Source: Amoebidium appalachense
Lineage: Eukaryota; Ichthyosporea
Direction of reading: 5' to 3'
Length of the DNA: 64,000 nucleotides
Assembly: GCA_963693365.1 (NCBI GenBank)
Contig: CAVNZM010000006.1
Coordinates: 5,270,001 to 5,334,000, forward strand
In this document: in pieces, positions 59,049-64,000 of the stretch
Numbering within the stretch: the first letter of the stretch is position 1
How the letters are laid out: each line of letters begins with the position of its first letter
Notes under the pieces: generated by a model
What the model saw: only the letters and a program-made list of their open reading frames with translations
Told to the model about the DNA's origin: nothing
Databases searched by the model: none
Position numbers and translations under genes: made by a program

Positions 59049-59185
59049 AGGGGGGGGGGAGGGGAGGAGGGAGGACACATGTGTTCTTTCCTACCCACAA
59101 CCACTGGGGTTCTTTATTTAATACTCCAGAATTAAAGAGCCACACTGGTATTTTACTGTAGGTTTTCATGTCTTTCCGAGCCTGA
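56394..59185 (+). CDS. NDUFAF8-like twin CX9C mitochondrial protein
   Basis: Exon 1 (56394-56474) and exon 2 (58166-58267) join in phase 0 to give 61 residues: RRTLAVYSKALAACSTQ, then ALAYGKCVSAKADSVTQ and MCASEFQAFKECASKA. The cysteines form a perfect twin CX9C pattern, Cys24-x9-Cys34 and Cys47-x9-Cys57, the fold imported into the mitochondrial intermembrane space by Mia40. Order and spacing match NDUFAF8, a complex I assembly factor of about 74 residues that partners NDUFAF5. Exon 2 ends at a poly-C donor (GTATGTGCCC). The last exon is not settled: phase-0 acceptors at about 58602, 59121 and 59162 would add 1, 1 or 7 residues; 59162-59185 (VFMSFRA, stop) is preferred and sets the end given here. 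The intron between exons 1 and 2 holds a tandem duplication. Confidence 0.75.
56641..57117. repeat. Tandem duplication of a 238-bp unit
   Basis: Two almost identical copies (56641-56878 and 56879-57117). Each runs from TTTTTTCGAGTACTCCTGGA through a (TTTTC)n/(TTTC)n tract and GT(n)G(n) to GCAGTCCGGAAGGCGGATTA. They differ mainly in homopolymer lengths, so the duplication is recent. It lies in the first intron of the NDUFAF8-like gene. Confidence 0.95.
57865..58455. repeat. Two short tandem pairs flanking NDUFAF8-like exon 2
   Basis: The first pair, before the exon (about 57868-57935 and 58010-58068), shares AAAAGGCTTCACTCAGCTCC and GGTTTCC next to C/T runs. The second pair, after the exon (about 58320-58346 and 58432-58458), shares AATTTCTTGCTGGATTGTAA with small changes, again next to poly-C. 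Both look like duplications involving adjacent poly-C. Confidence 0.7.
58968..59045. repeat. (GT)n array after T(n)G(n) compound tract
   Basis: T(n) then G(n) at 58909-58944, short GT-rich spacer, then about 38 GT units. Confidence 0.9.

Positions 59186-64000
<4,815 letters not shown>

Overview
The window is nuclear DNA from a eukaryote, most likely a unicellular alga or other protist; the lineage cannot be fixed from sequence alone. The evidence is GT-AG introns in every gene, a eukaryotic initiator tRNA-Met, a spliceosomal cyclophilin, a complex I assembly factor and a non-LTR retrotransposon remnant. Most of the 64 kb is intron or intergenic DNA packed with long poly-C/poly-G runs, (CA)n, (GA)n, (CT)n and (CCA)n arrays. 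Nearly all long open frames on these arrays (poly-Pro, poly-Gly, His-Thr, Cys-Val) are low-complexity artefacts.

Layout. 1-4150: repeats, repeat-element copies and one possible transmembrane exon. 4154-19967 (minus): CWC27, a spliceosome-associated cyclophilin, in 17 phase-consistent exons plus a probable 18th exon encoding an Arg-Asp/Arg-Gly-Gly tail; its last intron holds two identical initiator tRNA genes. 20795-29082 (plus): a divergent multi-exon gene of unknown function with a Ser/Arg-rich segment. 30723-31575: a very long polypyrimidine tract. 32079-33290: 5'-truncated non-LTR reverse transcriptase. 36519-37487 (plus): secreted protein whose mature N-terminus is histidine, like a lytic polysaccharide monooxygenase. 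40932-46775 (minus): secreted cathepsin B-like protease, six exons, triad intact. 50693-52122 (plus): family 8 glycosyltransferase missing its DxD segment and frameshifted. 56394-about 59185 (plus): NDUFAF8-like twin CX9C protein. 61562-64000 (plus, runs off the end): claudin/PMP22-like four-pass membrane protein.

The genes do not form one pathway. Two are predicted secreted enzymes (protease, candidate polysaccharide oxidase), one nuclear (CWC27), one mitochondrial (NDUFAF8-like) and two membrane-associated.

The main unusual signals concern the introns. Fifteen of about 36 inferred 5' splice sites are followed within about 20 nt by a long poly-C run on the sense strand. A dispersed short repeat ending in poly-C, often extended by (CCA)n or (CA)n, occurs about twenty times and, inside genes, always lies in the sense orientation. 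Together these suggest a poly-C-tailed, intron-associated repeat family.
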